Shown here: positions 7,450 through 16,372 of the stretch, piece after piece
Layout of the letters: each line of letters begins with the position of its first letter
Numbering within the stretch: position 1 is the stretch's first letter
NCBI GenBank assembly: GCA_015233565.1
Contig: JADFXM010000053.1
Location: 1 to 48,451, forward strand
Length of the DNA stretch: 48,451 bases
Source: Candidatus Rifleibacteriota bacterium
GTDB taxonomy: Bacteria; Muiribacteriota; Ozemobacteria; Ozemobacterales; Ozemobacteraceae
Direction of reading: 5' to 3'
Translations under genes and position numbers: made by a program
Notes under the pieces: generated by a model
Database searches by the model: none
What the model was told of the DNA's origin: nothing
What the model saw: the letters and a program-made list of their open reading frames with translations, nothing else

Positions 7450-8751
7450 ATGTTTCCCACTATCAATAAACTTCTACAAAACAGACCCACCTTAACCAAA
7501 ATATTAGCAAATACCGGTTGGCTTTTTTTGGACAAGATTTTGCGGATGGGTTTGGGATTGTTAGTCGGCATCTGGACAACACGCTACCTTGGGCCAGAAC
7601 AGTTTGGATTATTGGGATATTCCACCTCATTCGCAGCGCTCTTTGGTGCAATTGCCACTTTAGGGTTGGATGCAATTGTTATTCGGGAACTGGTGAAATT
7701 TCCGGAAAAACAAGATGAGTTCTTAGGAAGCGCCTTTTGGCTGAAACTCTTTGGCGGGGTGATCACCCTGATTTTAACAATAGTAGCCATCTGGTTTGTC
7801 CGTAAAGGGGATATGATGACATTGTGGCTGGTAGCTATTTCAGCAGCAAGTTTTATCTTCCAGTCTCTGAATGTTATCGACTTTTACTTCCAGGCATTAT
7901 TGAAATCACGCTACACCGTTTATGCTGCAAATGGCGCTTTTTTAATCACCACAGTATACAAAATTTTTCTTTTACTGAATAAAGGATCCCTCATAGCCTT
8001 TGCATGGACAAGCTTCTTTGAAATAGCTTTAACAGCGCTCTTTCTTATAGTGGCATACCATAAAAGCCAACAAAACATCTGGAAATGGAAGTTCAACACG
8101 AAAATAGCATACAATTTCCTCAAAGATAGCTGGCCACTGGTTTTTTCCAGTATCGCAATAACCATTTACATGAAAATTGATCAAGTAATGATCGGCGATT
8201 TGTCAAACAATATGGAAGTTGGCTTTTATGCAGTAGCAGCACGCTTAAGCGAATTGGGATTTTTTGTTCCAATGATCGTATTAAGCTCCATTTATCCTAA
8301 GTTAATTGAACTTTTCAACAAAGATGAAACTTTGTACACGAAGCAACTTCAAAAAGTCATGGGGCTCTTTTTTTGGGGATGGCTAACCCTTTCCATCATT
8401 GTTTTCATATTTTCCGAGAAAATTATTCTACTCATGTTCGGCAAAACATTTTTACCATCCGCTCCAATATTGACTGTCCATATTTTTTCAGGAATTATCG
8501 TAAGCATGGGTGTTATTTTCAGCAACAGATTCTTATTAAAAAACCAGCAAATAATCGGATTATATGGCACCATAGTCGGAGCTGTCGCAAACATCCTTCT
8601 GAATTTTATTTTGATTCCCAAATACGGGGGAGTAGGAGCAGCATGGGCAACGTTAATAAGTTACATTGTACCTCCAGCGTTTCAATCTATTTTTTTTGAT
8701 TTTGAAATCGCAAGAATACACTTTCGCTCAATATACAAATTTTATGGCTAG
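7450..8751 (+). CDS. Polysaccharide flippase (Wzx-like, MOP superfamily)
   Basis: This 433-residue multispanning protein has about twelve predicted transmembrane segments. It opens with the family-typical NTGWLFLDKILRMGLGLLVG and GIWTTRYLGPEQFGLLGYS region of polysaccharide biosynthesis exporters. It should move an undecaprenyl-linked glycan unit across the inner membrane. The partners expected from context are the methyltransferase upstream and the epimerase and glycosyltransferase downstream. No Wzy polymerase or Wzz is in the window, so the full pathway extends elsewhere or the cluster is partial. The start is the first ATG after the relic repeat. Confidence 0.85.
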   Translation: MFPTINKLLQNRPTLTKILANTGWLFLDKILRMGLGLLVGIWTTRYLGPEQFGLLGYSTSFAALFGAIATLGLDAIVIRELVKFPEKQDEFLGSAFWLKLFGGVITLILTIVAIWFVRKGDMMTLWLVAISAASFIFQSLNVIDFYFQALLKSRYTVYAANGAFLITTVYKIFLLLNKGSLIAFAWTSFFEIALTALFLIVAYHKSQQNIWKWKFNTKIAYNFLKDSWPLVFSSIAITIYMKIDQVMIGDLSNNMEVGFYAVAARLSELGFFVPMIVLSSIYPKLIELFNKDETLYTKQLQKVMGLFFWGWLTLSIIVFIFSEKIILLMFGKTFLPSAPILTVHIFSGIIVSMGVIFSNRFLLKNQQIIGLYGTIVGAVANILLNFILIPKYGGVGAAWATLISYIVPPAFQSIFFDFEIARIHFRSIYKFYG

Positions 8752-8878
8752 CAGGAACTTCACGCCTTCTCAGCAACCCGTTCTGGTTCTTTAACTGAGA
8801 CAAAAATTTAATTCGGAAAAATCGAAATTAATTGGATATTTAGAAAAGTATGCGTTTGTCCTATCTCTGAAAGCTATT

Positions 8879-8908
8879 TTGGATTTAAACAAATGAAAAT
8901 GGTATAAT
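8879..8908 (+). promoter_or_regulatory. Sigma70-type promoter for the NCS2-like permease
   Basis: TTGGAT (8879-8884), an 18 bp spacer and a consensus TATAAT (8903-8908) lie 58 bp before the ATG. The permease has its own strong ribosome binding site (GGAAGGTGG). This indicates independent transcription within the polysaccharide region. Confidence 0.6.
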
Positions 8909-8966
8909 ACGCGCAACCTGCAAACTACAAAAAAAATAAAATATTTCATTAAGGGAAGGTGGAAAA

Positions 8967-10607
8967 ATGACCCAGACTGAAACGAATGATAGTTTCAAAT
9001 ATGATTGGTTTGTACTCGGCGACATAAACGGTTTTTTTGGTTTGATGTTCGACAACATCACTGTAATGGCCTTTCTAGCGTTTATTCTTGTCTCTATTTT
9101 TCACTTTCCTGAGGATATTGTCTTTTACAAGATGTTTCCTGGAACCGCATTTGGAGTCTTGTTCGGGGATCTGGTATATACTTACATGGCCTTTTCTCTA
9201 GCCAAAAGAACAAAAAATCCAAATGTAACCGCGATGCCCCTCGGATTGGACACTCCATCCACCATCGGAATAGCTTTCACTGTGCTTGGGCCCGCTTATC
9301 TTGCCCTCCAAAAAAACCCCGACTTCACACCAGACCAGGCTGCGCTGATGACCTGGTATATAGGCATGGGAACAATGGTTCTTATCGGGATTATTAAACT
9401 GATCTGTTCGTTTTTTGGCGCATGGGTTCAGAAAATCGTTCCTCAAGCAGGTTTACTGGGTTCATTAGCTGGAATTGGTCTCGCTCTGATCGGATTTATG
9501 CCCCTCTTAGAAATCTTTGGCCTTCCGATTGTCGGTATGATATCTCTTGGATTGATTCTTTACACACTGATTGCACGAATTAACCTCCCGTTTAAATTTC
9601 CTGGAGTACTAGCTGCAGTCGTAATTGGAACAGTTGTCTACTACTTTTTGGGAGCAACACATTTGCTCGGAGTGGAATACGCAGTGCCTTCAGCCAAACT
9701 CTACTTCAATCTTCCAATTCCCACAGCGAATTTCATGAAAGGAATCGGAGAGGCCCTTAAATACCTGCCAATTGCTTTTCCATTCGCTATTCTTACAGTA
9801 ATCGGAGGAATAAATGTCACCGAAAGCGCACGTGTTGCCGGAGACGATTTCGATACCCGGGATATTCTTTTAACTGAAGCATTTGCCACTTTGATAGCCG
9901 GAGTTTGCGGGGGAGTCGCACAATCCACTCCTTATATCGGTCAACCTGCTTATAAATCAATGGGAAGCCGCGCCGGATATACTCTACTCACAGGGCTATT
10001 CGTCGGAATTGGTGGAATTGTCGGTTATATATCTTTTTTTGTTTTATTGATTCCAAAAGCTACTTTAGCTCCAATTCTGGTTTTTGTCGCCCTGGATATC
10101 ATGTCACAGGCTTTCGAAGCTTGTCCAATCCAACACGCACCAGCAGTTGCATTCTCTTACTTTCCCACCGTTGCCCGCATGCTTGCAATCAAGCTTGGAG
10201 ACCCTTCCATAGTTCCCCCGGAACACTTCCAGAAACTCCTCGAGACTGCTGAGAAATCATTTCCTGAGACACTCGTCATCGTTGCACTTGGCAATGGATT
10301 CATTTTGACAGCTATGCTTTGGGGAGGATTCGTTGCAGCGCTCATTGATCGCAAACTCAAGGAGGCAAGCGTCTATCTCACTATTTGTGCCGGTCTGACA
10401 TTTTTTGGAATCATCCATTCTGCTGATCCAAATGGAAATATGTATCTTCCCTGGAATCTGAGTAAACCAGTATTTAAACTCATTCCTTACCACTTTACAG
10501 CAGGATACCTCATTCTTGCCATTACCTTTTTTGTTCTGTCCTATACCAAAGAGGCCACCGAAGCTGCCACCCAAGCGTCGGAAAACCCTCAAAATCACCA
10601 TTCATGA
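8967..10607 (+). CDS. NCS2-like (xanthine/uracil/adenine superfamily) permease
   Basis: This 546-residue inner-membrane protein has some 12-14 transmembrane helices. Similarity to the nucleobase:cation symporter-2 fold is seen in GLMFDNITV, in the conserved TVIGGINVTESARVAGDDF segment around the middle of the protein, and in TLIAGVCGGVAQSTPYIGQP, the position of the NCS2 signature after TM8. It is somewhat longer than the 430-500 residues usual for purine permeases, and the AMPLGLDTPSTIG loop is distinctive. The substrate is uncertain: purine or pyrimidine base, or another planar anion. The promoter and flanking gaps suggest a stand-alone gene inserted into the polysaccharide run. Confidence 0.65.
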   Translation: MTQTETNDSFKYDWFVLGDINGFFGLMFDNITVMAFLAFILVSIFHFPEDIVFYKMFPGTAFGVLFGDLVYTYMAFSLAKRTKNPNVTAMPLGLDTPSTIGIAFTVLGPAYLALQKNPDFTPDQAALMTWYIGMGTMVLIGIIKLICSFFGAWVQKIVPQAGLLGSLAGIGLALIGFMPLLEIFGLPIVGMISLGLILYTLIARINLPFKFPGVLAAVVIGTVVYYFLGATHLLGVEYAVPSAKLYFNLPIPTANFMKGIGEALKYLPIAFPFAILTVIGGINVTESARVAGDDFDTRDILLTEAFATLIAGVCGGVAQSTPYIGQPAYKSMGSRAGYTLLTGLFVGIGGIVGYISFFVLLIPKATLAPILVFVALDIMSQAFEACPIQHAPAVAFSYFPTVARMLAIKLGDPSIVPPEHFQKLLETAEKSFPETLVIVALGNGFILTAMLWGGFVAALIDRKLKEASVYLTICAGLTFFGIIHSADPNGNMYLPWNLSKPVFKLIPYHFTAGYLILAITFFVLSYTKEATEAATQASENPQNHHS

Positions 10608-10733
10608 AGCTTCCTTTCAGGAAATAATTGTGAACATCAGCTAATTTCAATATGAAAGGTTTCAAATTTTTCGGTTCATAAACAACCACTAGGATGTCAT
10701 AAGGCAAAAATAATGACTGTTTTGGTGAAGTAG

Positions 10734-11696
10734 ATGCAAAAGATTCTTATTACTGGTTTTTCTGGATTTGTGGCAAAACACTTCTTGGATTTTCTTGAAA
10801 GAATGAAAATTCGTTCGCACGTTTTGGGAATTGATGTTTTTGATTACCCATTTAAAACAGATGACTTCAAGTTTCTTTCCTGTACTTTCGAAAAAGTAGA
10901 TCTTTTGGAAAGAGAAAAGATTGAAAACCTTATTTTTCGTTTCCAACCTGAATTTGTTTTGCACCTGGCTTCTTTTAGTAGTGTTGCCTTTAGTTGGCGT
11001 GAACCTGTTACCAGTTTTATGAATAACACCAATATTTTCTTGAACCTAGTTGAGGCAATTAGAAGACTGAATCTAAAAACACGCATTCTTTCCGTTGGAT
11101 CATCCGAAGAATATGGGACTGTCGCCAAATCTCAACTTCCTTTCGTAGAAACTAACCAACTTTTTCCCAATAGCCCTTATGCGGTTGCCCGAGTTGCTCA
11201 AGAAAACTTATCTCAAGTATATGTAAAAAGTTTTTCTCAGGATATTCTTCTTACACGCTCCTTCAACCATTTCGGACCTGGCCAGAAAGAAATTTTTGTT
11301 GTTTCAGGTTTTGCAAAACAATTGGTGGAGTTGAAAAGAAAGAAAAAAGCTGAAAGAATTCTTCTTGTTGGGGATATTTCCATTGTTAGAGATTTTGTTG
11401 ACGTTAGGGATGTTGTTTCAGCTTATTATGAACTTTTTTTAAACGGTAAATCCGGTGAGGTTTATAATGTTTGTTCTGGCAAAGGGATTTCTTTAAAGGA
11501 AATTATTGAAAAACTTTCTGAAATTTTAGACATTGAAGTGAAAATTCAAACGGATAAAAATCTGATACGCCCCAGTGATAATAAAGAAATTATTGGCTCG
11601 AACGAAAAAATTCAAAAAGAAATTGGTTGGACACCAAAAATTCCATTAAAAAAAAGTTTAATGGATATTGTTTCCTTTTGGGAAGGAAGCATGTGA
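10734..11696 (+). CDS. NAD(P)-dependent sugar epimerase/reductase (GDP-4-keto-6-deoxymannose reductase/GMD-like SDR)
   Basis: This 320-residue extended short-chain dehydrogenase has a nucleotide-binding motif GFSGFVAKH (8-16) and a catalytic GSSEEYG segment with a downstream Tyr in SPYAVARVAQEN. The normal Tyr-x3-Lys pair appears as Tyr-x3-Arg, a conservative but unusual change at the catalytic lysine. The RSFNHFGPGQ region and the C-terminal nucleotide-sugar part (YNVCSGKGISLKEII) resemble RMD/GMD-type enzymes making GDP-rhamnose or GDP-fucose-type sugars. It sits directly before a glycosyltransferase, so it should supply an activated deoxy-sugar for the surface glycan. The exact substrate is not determinable. 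The ribosome binding site is weak. Confidence 0.72.
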   Translation: MQKILITGFSGFVAKHFLDFLERMKIRSHVLGIDVFDYPFKTDDFKFLSCTFEKVDLLEREKIENLIFRFQPEFVLHLASFSSVAFSWREPVTSFMNNTNIFLNLVEAIRRLNLKTRILSVGSSEEYGTVAKSQLPFVETNQLFPNSPYAVARVAQENLSQVYVKSFSQDILLTRSFNHFGPGQKEIFVVSGFAKQLVELKRKKKAERILLVGDISIVRDFVDVRDVVSAYYELFLNGKSGEVYNVCSGKGISLKEIIEKLSEILDIEVKIQTDKNLIRPSDNKEIIGSNEKIQKEIGWTPKIPLKKSLMDIVSFWEGSM

Positions 11697-11739
11697 ATAA
11701 TTTTTTGCTTGGTTTAGCTTGAAATTGTGGAGGGGAAAA

Positions 11740-12864
11740 TTGAAAATTTTGTTTGACTCCCAGGTCTTTTCTTTCCAGCGGTATGGTGGTATTTCGCGGT
11801 ATTTTTTTGAAATTGCCAATCATATTGCCGGCAATAAAGAAAATAAAGTTGAAATTTTTTCCCCTCTTTTCATAAATGAATACCTCTTGAATTGTAGAAA
11901 TGTTCGCATACGCGGGTTTAAAAGTCCTCGTATTCATAACTTTGAGATACCAGTTAAATTCATATTAAATGGAAACCAGCTTCTTTCAAGATTTCTTACA
12001 AAACCCAGGCAAAACGTTGATATTTTTCACGAAACATATTATTCAATGTTCGACGTTTGTCCGCGCTCTGCAAAACGAATAATCACTGTTTATGACATGG
12101 TTCATGAAAAATTTCCAGAACCAGGTTCTGGTTGCAGTAAAATTACAAAAGCAAAAATAGCTTCTTTACAGCGTGTTGACCATATTATCTGCATTTCCGA
12201 GAACACACGGCAGGACTTAATTAAGTTGCTGGACATTCCAGAAAAGAAAACCTCCGTGGTTCATCTCGGGCATTCCCTTATTCTGAAAAATAACAAGGCT
12301 AAATTGAGTATTGAAAAAAAACCCTTTATTCTGTATGTCGGCCCCAGGGTGGGTTATAAAAACTTTGAGGGTTTATTGAGAGCATATGGAAATTCTCATT
12401 TTTTAAAAAGTGAGTTTTCACTTGCCTGCTTTGGTGGCGAGAATTTTAATTCCCGTGAACTTTTGTTAATTGAGGCTCTTAAAATACCTTTGGAAAAGGT
12501 AAAGTATTTTTCTGGTACCGACGATGTTTTAGCTGGGTTGTACGCTTCAGCTGCCGCCTTCGTTTACCCATCCCTATATGAGGGATTTGGCATTCCCCCC
12601 CTGGAGTCGATGTCCTTTGGATGCCCTGTGGTTTGTTCCAATACCAGCTCCATGCCGGAGGTGGTGGGCAACGCTGCAGAATTCTTCGACCCAAACGATG
12701 AAAGTGAAATTCGACTGGCAATTGAGCGAGTTTTATCTTCTGCCGAAAGAAGGCAAATGTTAGTCAATGCTGGTTTTGAGCGTATCAAACAATTTTCCTG
12801 GAAAAAATGTGCTCTGGAAACCCTAGACGTCTACAAAAGGGTTTTGAATGATTCGCAATCATAA
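11740..12864 (+). CDS. Family 4 glycosyltransferase (GT-B fold)
   Basis: This protein has about 374 residues. The N-terminal acceptor domain has FDSQVFSFQRYGGISRYF, the usual GT4 opening of mannosyl/rhamnosyl-transferases. The C-terminal donor domain has the diagnostic E-x7-E motif in YEGFGIPPLESMSFGCPVV and SSMPEVVG. It transfers a sugar from a nucleotide donor to a lipid-linked glycan at the cytoplasmic face of the inner membrane, and the upstream epimerase/reductase may supply the donor. The frame is open from a TTG at 11719, but the TTG at 11740 is preceded by GGAGGGG (11729-11735) and begins at the conserved KILFDSQ, so it is preferred. Confidence 0.82.
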   Translation: MKILFDSQVFSFQRYGGISRYFFEIANHIAGNKENKVEIFSPLFINEYLLNCRNVRIRGFKSPRIHNFEIPVKFILNGNQLLSRFLTKPRQNVDIFHETYYSMFDVCPRSAKRIITVYDMVHEKFPEPGSGCSKITKAKIASLQRVDHIICISENTRQDLIKLLDIPEKKTSVVHLGHSLILKNNKAKLSIEKKPFILYVGPRVGYKNFEGLLRAYGNSHFLKSEFSLACFGGENFNSRELLLIEALKIPLEKVKYFSGTDDVLAGLYASAAAFVYPSLYEGFGIPPLESMSFGCPVVCSNTSSMPEVVGNAAEFFDPNDESEIRLAIERVLSSAERRQMLVNAGFERIKQFSWKKCALETLDVYKRVLNDSQS

Positions 12865-12882
12865 ACCTTATTTTAAACAGTT

Positions 12883-13755
12883 ATGCCCTTGATGAAATAT
12901 TCGAAACGTTTAATTAGAAACCTTCTGCTAGTTTCGCTTCCAATCTTTGCATTTTTTTTTTACGCTTTAGTCTGCAACGCTGCTTCTCATTGTCCAAATT
13001 GCGATACTTTTAACAGTGATGATGCTGAAGTGTGCAAAAAGTGCCTTATCACCCTACCCAAATATTTGGCTTCCCCCAGAAAACGCCCAGCTTCAGTAGT
13101 CGTCCGAAAAGGAAGAGACGCATTTATTCGATCGACTGATGTAGCACATTTTCCGGAAAGATTTTTCGAAAAGGAGCTGCCGGGTGGATATGGTCCAATC
13201 GGATCCTGGAACCAGCCAACCTCATTACGCTATCTTCTATATTTTGATCTCCCAGGAGCTTTTGAAGAAGCAGGGATAGACATGAAGGATTTCGAGCCGG
13301 AAAAAGCTCTTGTACTTCTCACTCTTTGTGAAAAATCAGAAACAAAATATCCAATTCCAATAGCCGCTTTTCCTCTGACAGAGGAATTCGCAGGGAATTC
13401 AGAAAAGTCCTTCCCCCCCTGGGAAAGCGACGGAGCCAATTGGACTTTTCGTCTTCCATGCGTTTATTGGTTCCATGAAGGAGGAGATTTCTTGGCATCC
13501 CCATCAGCAAGCACTGTTATTCCAGCGTTAGGGGGTGGAGAAATTGAAATCGACATTACTTCCATAGTACGATTTCGTTTTGATGAATTCAAAAAAACCG
13601 GTATTTGGAAGGATCCAGGAATAATAATAATGCGCAACTCAGGCATTGAATCAAATTGTTTGTACAGAAACGTTTACGGATTTCGGGCAATGGAGTTTTT
13701 CCAAAAAGATAAAAAAAATCCGAGATACATCTCTCCAGAACTTTATCTTGATTGA
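12883..13755 (+). CDS. Secreted zinc-ribbon protein with DNRLRE-like beta-sandwich domain
   Basis: This 290-residue protein starts with a basic leader and a hydrophobic segment (about 10-34). A zinc ribbon CPNC...CKKC follows (near 38-57), directly after the signal, so the cysteines would face outside the cytoplasm. The remainder resembles DNRLRE/CBM-like domains of surface proteins: RKGRDAFIRSTD near its start, a later RYLLYFDLPGAF, and a GGGEIEIDITSIVRFR strand. The likely role is at the cell surface or in a glycan- or matrix-associated structure; no catalytic residues are apparent. The spacer to the preceding glycosyltransferase is 18 bp and no clear ribosome binding site is seen. Whether the N-terminal segment is cleaved or acts as an anchor is unclear. 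Confidence 0.55.
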   Translation: MPLMKYSKRLIRNLLLVSLPIFAFFFYALVCNAASHCPNCDTFNSDDAEVCKKCLITLPKYLASPRKRPASVVVRKGRDAFIRSTDVAHFPERFFEKELPGGYGPIGSWNQPTSLRYLLYFDLPGAFEEAGIDMKDFEPEKALVLLTLCEKSETKYPIPIAAFPLTEEFAGNSEKSFPPWESDGANWTFRLPCVYWFHEGGDFLASPSASTVIPALGGGEIEIDITSIVRFRFDEFKKTGIWKDPGIIIMRNSGIESNCLYRNVYGFRAMEFFQKDKKNPRYISPELYLD

Positions 13756-13970
13756 ATTCATGACAAACACAAATTCGATCCCCGCCCCTTCCGCTCCGCT
13801 CAAAAACGGGGTTTTGGTGATGGAACTAAGTCAAAGGTTTCGTTAAAAAAATAGCAGTTAATCGGTATTTTAACAAAAGTTCCTTCTTGAAGCTCCCCAT
13901 TTCAGTGAAGCAAAGAATAACGCTATTTTCCGATTCCTGAGAATGTAGGTCCACCCGACCCAAGACTGAC

Positions 13971-14807
13971 TCAAGCCTCTTCGTGAAACGCTGAATGGAT
14001 GATTATCGCCAATATCTCAGGGTATTCGGATTTGAAAATATAGGATTTTCCTGAGGGGGCAAGAAAAAACTGAATCGTGGAATCCGTGAGAGAAATATGA
14101 CTGATTTCTTCGAATTGAATACAAATTGGGCTATCAGAACCTGAAAAAACCAGTCTTTTAGCAGTAACGGCAAATTGACCAAAAGTTCCTGTGATTGGGC
14201 CTTCCCAAGGATTAATCAAGGCTCTGAAAGCCATTAATTCGCTATCAAATGGGAAAAAAAGTTTTTCCCCAAAACATTTTGATGAATCCAGAATTTCAAG
14301 CTGAGTAGACAAAAGTATCTTTTCTTCAGCAGGAATTGGCTCAAAAGAGGCGAATTCTGTAGATTCGAAACGATTCAGTTCTTCCAAACATTTTTTGATT
14401 CTGAGAATTTGATTATCTGACAACCTTGCACCATCAGTCCCAAGCCCCATGTTATCTTGGACTTTTCCCAGAAACTCTTTAAATTCAGTCTCGGGATCGC
14501 TTTCCGCGGGTTGTTTTTTTTCTACCAGCTTATTGGGAGCAGATGGGAATTTTGGAACTTTTGCGGAAATATTTTCAATTTCCGGAGGCAACCAGAATTT
14601 CAATGCAGCAAGCTCGTTTACAACCAGTGAGGAAGTATCAGGTTTATCAGCTTTCCTTCGGGATTGCTTTTCCCGATATTTTGCTAATTTTCTTAGCGCC
14701 ACAAAGAAAAAAGTGGAAAAAACCACAACGCAGAAAACATACACTCCCGCCCAGAGAATGAACCCGGACGGGCTTGTCAACTGAAGAAACTCAGGAAACC
14801 ATTTCAA
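13971..14807 (-). CDS. Membrane-anchored protein with C-terminal PH/GRAM-like domain, function unknown
   Basis: This 278-residue protein is not recognised as a named family. It has one N-terminal transmembrane helix (about 16-38) followed by a basic KYREKQSRRK stretch, so the bulk is probably cytoplasmic. The middle (60-180) is charged and probably helical. The last 80 residues have the strand pattern of bacterial PH/GRAM domains (FAVTAKRLVFSG, a hydrophobic IQFEEISHISL strand, KSYIFKSEYPEIL). A role near the membrane is inferred only from topology. It lies between the plus-strand polysaccharide region and the minus-strand PLP enzyme, with no operon partner. Confidence 0.5.
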   Translation of the reverse strand: MKWFPEFLQLTSPSGFILWAGVYVFCVVVFSTFFFVALRKLAKYREKQSRRKADKPDTSSLVVNELAALKFWLPPEIENISAKVPKFPSAPNKLVEKKQPAESDPETEFKEFLGKVQDNMGLGTDGARLSDNQILRIKKCLEELNRFESTEFASFEPIPAEEKILLSTQLEILDSSKCFGEKLFFPFDSELMAFRALINPWEGPITGTFGQFAVTAKRLVFSGSDSPICIQFEEISHISLTDSTIQFFLAPSGKSYIFKSEYPEILAIIIHSAFHEEA

Positions 14808-14976
14808 ATTTATTTCACCAATCTCATTAAATAGTCACTAAATACTGCACTCAACTCAAAACTGACATTGAAAACAAAACATCTTTATTGGCTTCTCTTC
14901 TCACCTTGGCGCTGTTTCATCACATCATTACTCTCACAGCAATTTTGTTCGCCGCAAAATTAGGGGGCGATTACTT

Positions 14977-16281
14977 TTATTTGGCATCATATGCCTTTTC
15001 CAAGCCATCAACAATGGCTTCCCAGAGATTTTCCATGCCTTCCAGGCCGAGAGAAAGTCTGACTAATCCGTTTGTAATTCCACGAGAAACTCTGTCCTGT
15101 TCAGGAATTCCAGAATGGGTCATAGAAGCAGGGTGCTGAATATATGATATGGCGGAACCTAGGCTAACCGCTAATTCCATTGGAGTCGTGTAACTTGCAA
15201 AATAGTTCATCAGCTTTTGTGCAGGTTCAAACCCATCTTTTAATTCGAAGCTGATCATCCCGCCGAATCTTCGCATTTGTTTCTTGGCAAGCTCATGCTG
15301 CGGATGAGAAGGTAAACCCGGATACCACACCCTTTCAACCCTGGCATGTTTTTCCAGTCTTTTCGCAAGCTCTTCAGCAGTGTCACATGCCTGTTCCATT
15401 CTCACGTGTAAAGTTTGGACTCCCTGTGTGTTGAGCCATGAATCAAATGGACTGGCGGTTGGACCGTGGTCTTTGAAAACCGGAAAAAGATGCTCGTTCA
15501 TGAATTCCCATGGTCCATTGACAACTCCTGCAACCGACGTGGAATGCCCGTTGATATACTTTGTAAGACTTTGGATTACTATATCCGCACCAAGTCTGAA
15601 TGGCTGCTGAAGATACGGTGTGGCAAAAGTGTTATCGATCACCAATGGGATTTTGTATTCTTCTGCAAGTTTTGAAATTGCTGAAATATCCGAAATTCTT
15701 AAAGTTGGGTTATCAGGGCTTTCCAAAAAAATCATAGCCGGATTGGAGGCCTCAGCCAATGCCTCTTTAACTTTGCAAAGATCAGTAATATTAATAAATT
15801 TTACAGATACGCCGAATTTGGCCAAAGATCTAAAAAAGGAGTCAGTACAGCCATAAACCCCGCCGCTGATAATCGTGTCACCACTTTTAACCAGGGCGTA
15901 GGTTGTACAAGAAATCGCCCCCATTCCGGAAGAAAAAACAAGCGTACCGATCGTTGGCTTCTTTTCATCGGCAGCCAAAGCAGCATCAATTATATGTTGA
16001 CAGTCAAGTCTGAAAAGGAGTTTTTCGAGATGTTCAGTGGTTGGGTTTCCAAGTCGGGTATAAATTCTTGCAAAGGGCTTTTCCCCACTTTGGGATTGTC
16101 CGAGGAATCTGTCAGCCCCGTCTTTAACATTTCTGAAGCTGAAAGTTGATTTTTGTACAATATTCGGAAGCCCAATTCCAACGCCGATTGTAGCAAATTT
16201 CTGCGGATCAAAAAAAACATTGTCCGTTCGGGAATAACGGTTTTTTCTATCGATCCAGGTTGGATACCACGAATAAGACAT
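14977..16281 (-). CDS. Cys/Met-metabolism PLP-dependent enzyme (methionine gamma-lyase/cystathionine gamma-synthase/O-acylhomoserine sulfhydrylase family)
   Basis: This 434-residue protein has the family hallmarks. Tyr74/Arg76 lie in IYTRLGNPTTEHLE, the PLP-stacking region in SSGMGAISCTTYALVKSGD, Asp216 in VIDNTFATPYLQQP, and the Schiff-base lysine Lys241 in QSLTKYINGHSTSVAGVV. A C-terminal SLGSAISYIQHPASMTHS follows. It catalyses gamma-elimination or gamma-replacement on homoserine-derived or sulfur amino acids. The exact reaction cannot be assigned, although the FATPYLQQP and HPASMTH context is compatible with methionine gamma-lyase or CGS. An extra ~45 residues precede the usual start of the fold. 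CGGAGGA lies 8 nt before the ATG. A folded leader (16326-16372) suggests attenuation or RNA-based control. Confidence 0.85.
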   Translation of the reverse strand: MSYSWYPTWIDRKNRYSRTDNVFFDPQKFATIGVGIGLPNIVQKSTFSFRNVKDGADRFLGQSQSGEKPFARIYTRLGNPTTEHLEKLLFRLDCQHIIDAALAADEKKPTIGTLVFSSGMGAISCTTYALVKSGDTIISGGVYGCTDSFFRSLAKFGVSVKFINITDLCKVKEALAEASNPAMIFLESPDNPTLRISDISAISKLAEEYKIPLVIDNTFATPYLQQPFRLGADIVIQSLTKYINGHSTSVAGVVNGPWEFMNEHLFPVFKDHGPTASPFDSWLNTQGVQTLHVRMEQACDTAEELAKRLEKHARVERVWYPGLPSHPQHELAKKQMRRFGGMISFELKDGFEPAQKLMNYFASYTTPMELAVSLGSAISYIQHPASMTHSGIPEQDRVSRGITNGLVRLSLGLEGMENLWEAIVDGLEKAYDAK

Positions 16282-16325
16282 ACTCTATCCTCCGTAAAAC
16301 TCTTCTTTTCAAATTTAACGCCCCC

Positions 16326-16372
16326 TTACCCCAGTGTTTTTCCCAAACTCTTTTGAGGGAAGAACGGGGTAA
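16326..16372 (-). promoter_or_regulatory. Nested hairpin in the leader of the Cys/Met PLP-enzyme gene
   Basis: A seven-base basal stem TTACCCC (16326-16332) / GGGGTAA (16366-16372) encloses TTCCC (16340-16344) / GGGAA (16357-16361) and a CTC-TTTT-GAG tip (16348-16357). It lies 45 bp upstream of the start codon on the minus strand. No SAM-I (S-box) consensus such as the conserved GAGGGA...GGCAACC is visible. There is no long T-run after it, so it is a structured leader rather than a clear terminator. Confidence 0.4.

Noticed and set aside
13761..13846. 28-residue peptide after the zinc-ribbon gene
   Set aside because: No ribosome binding site and no protein-like features; probably chance.
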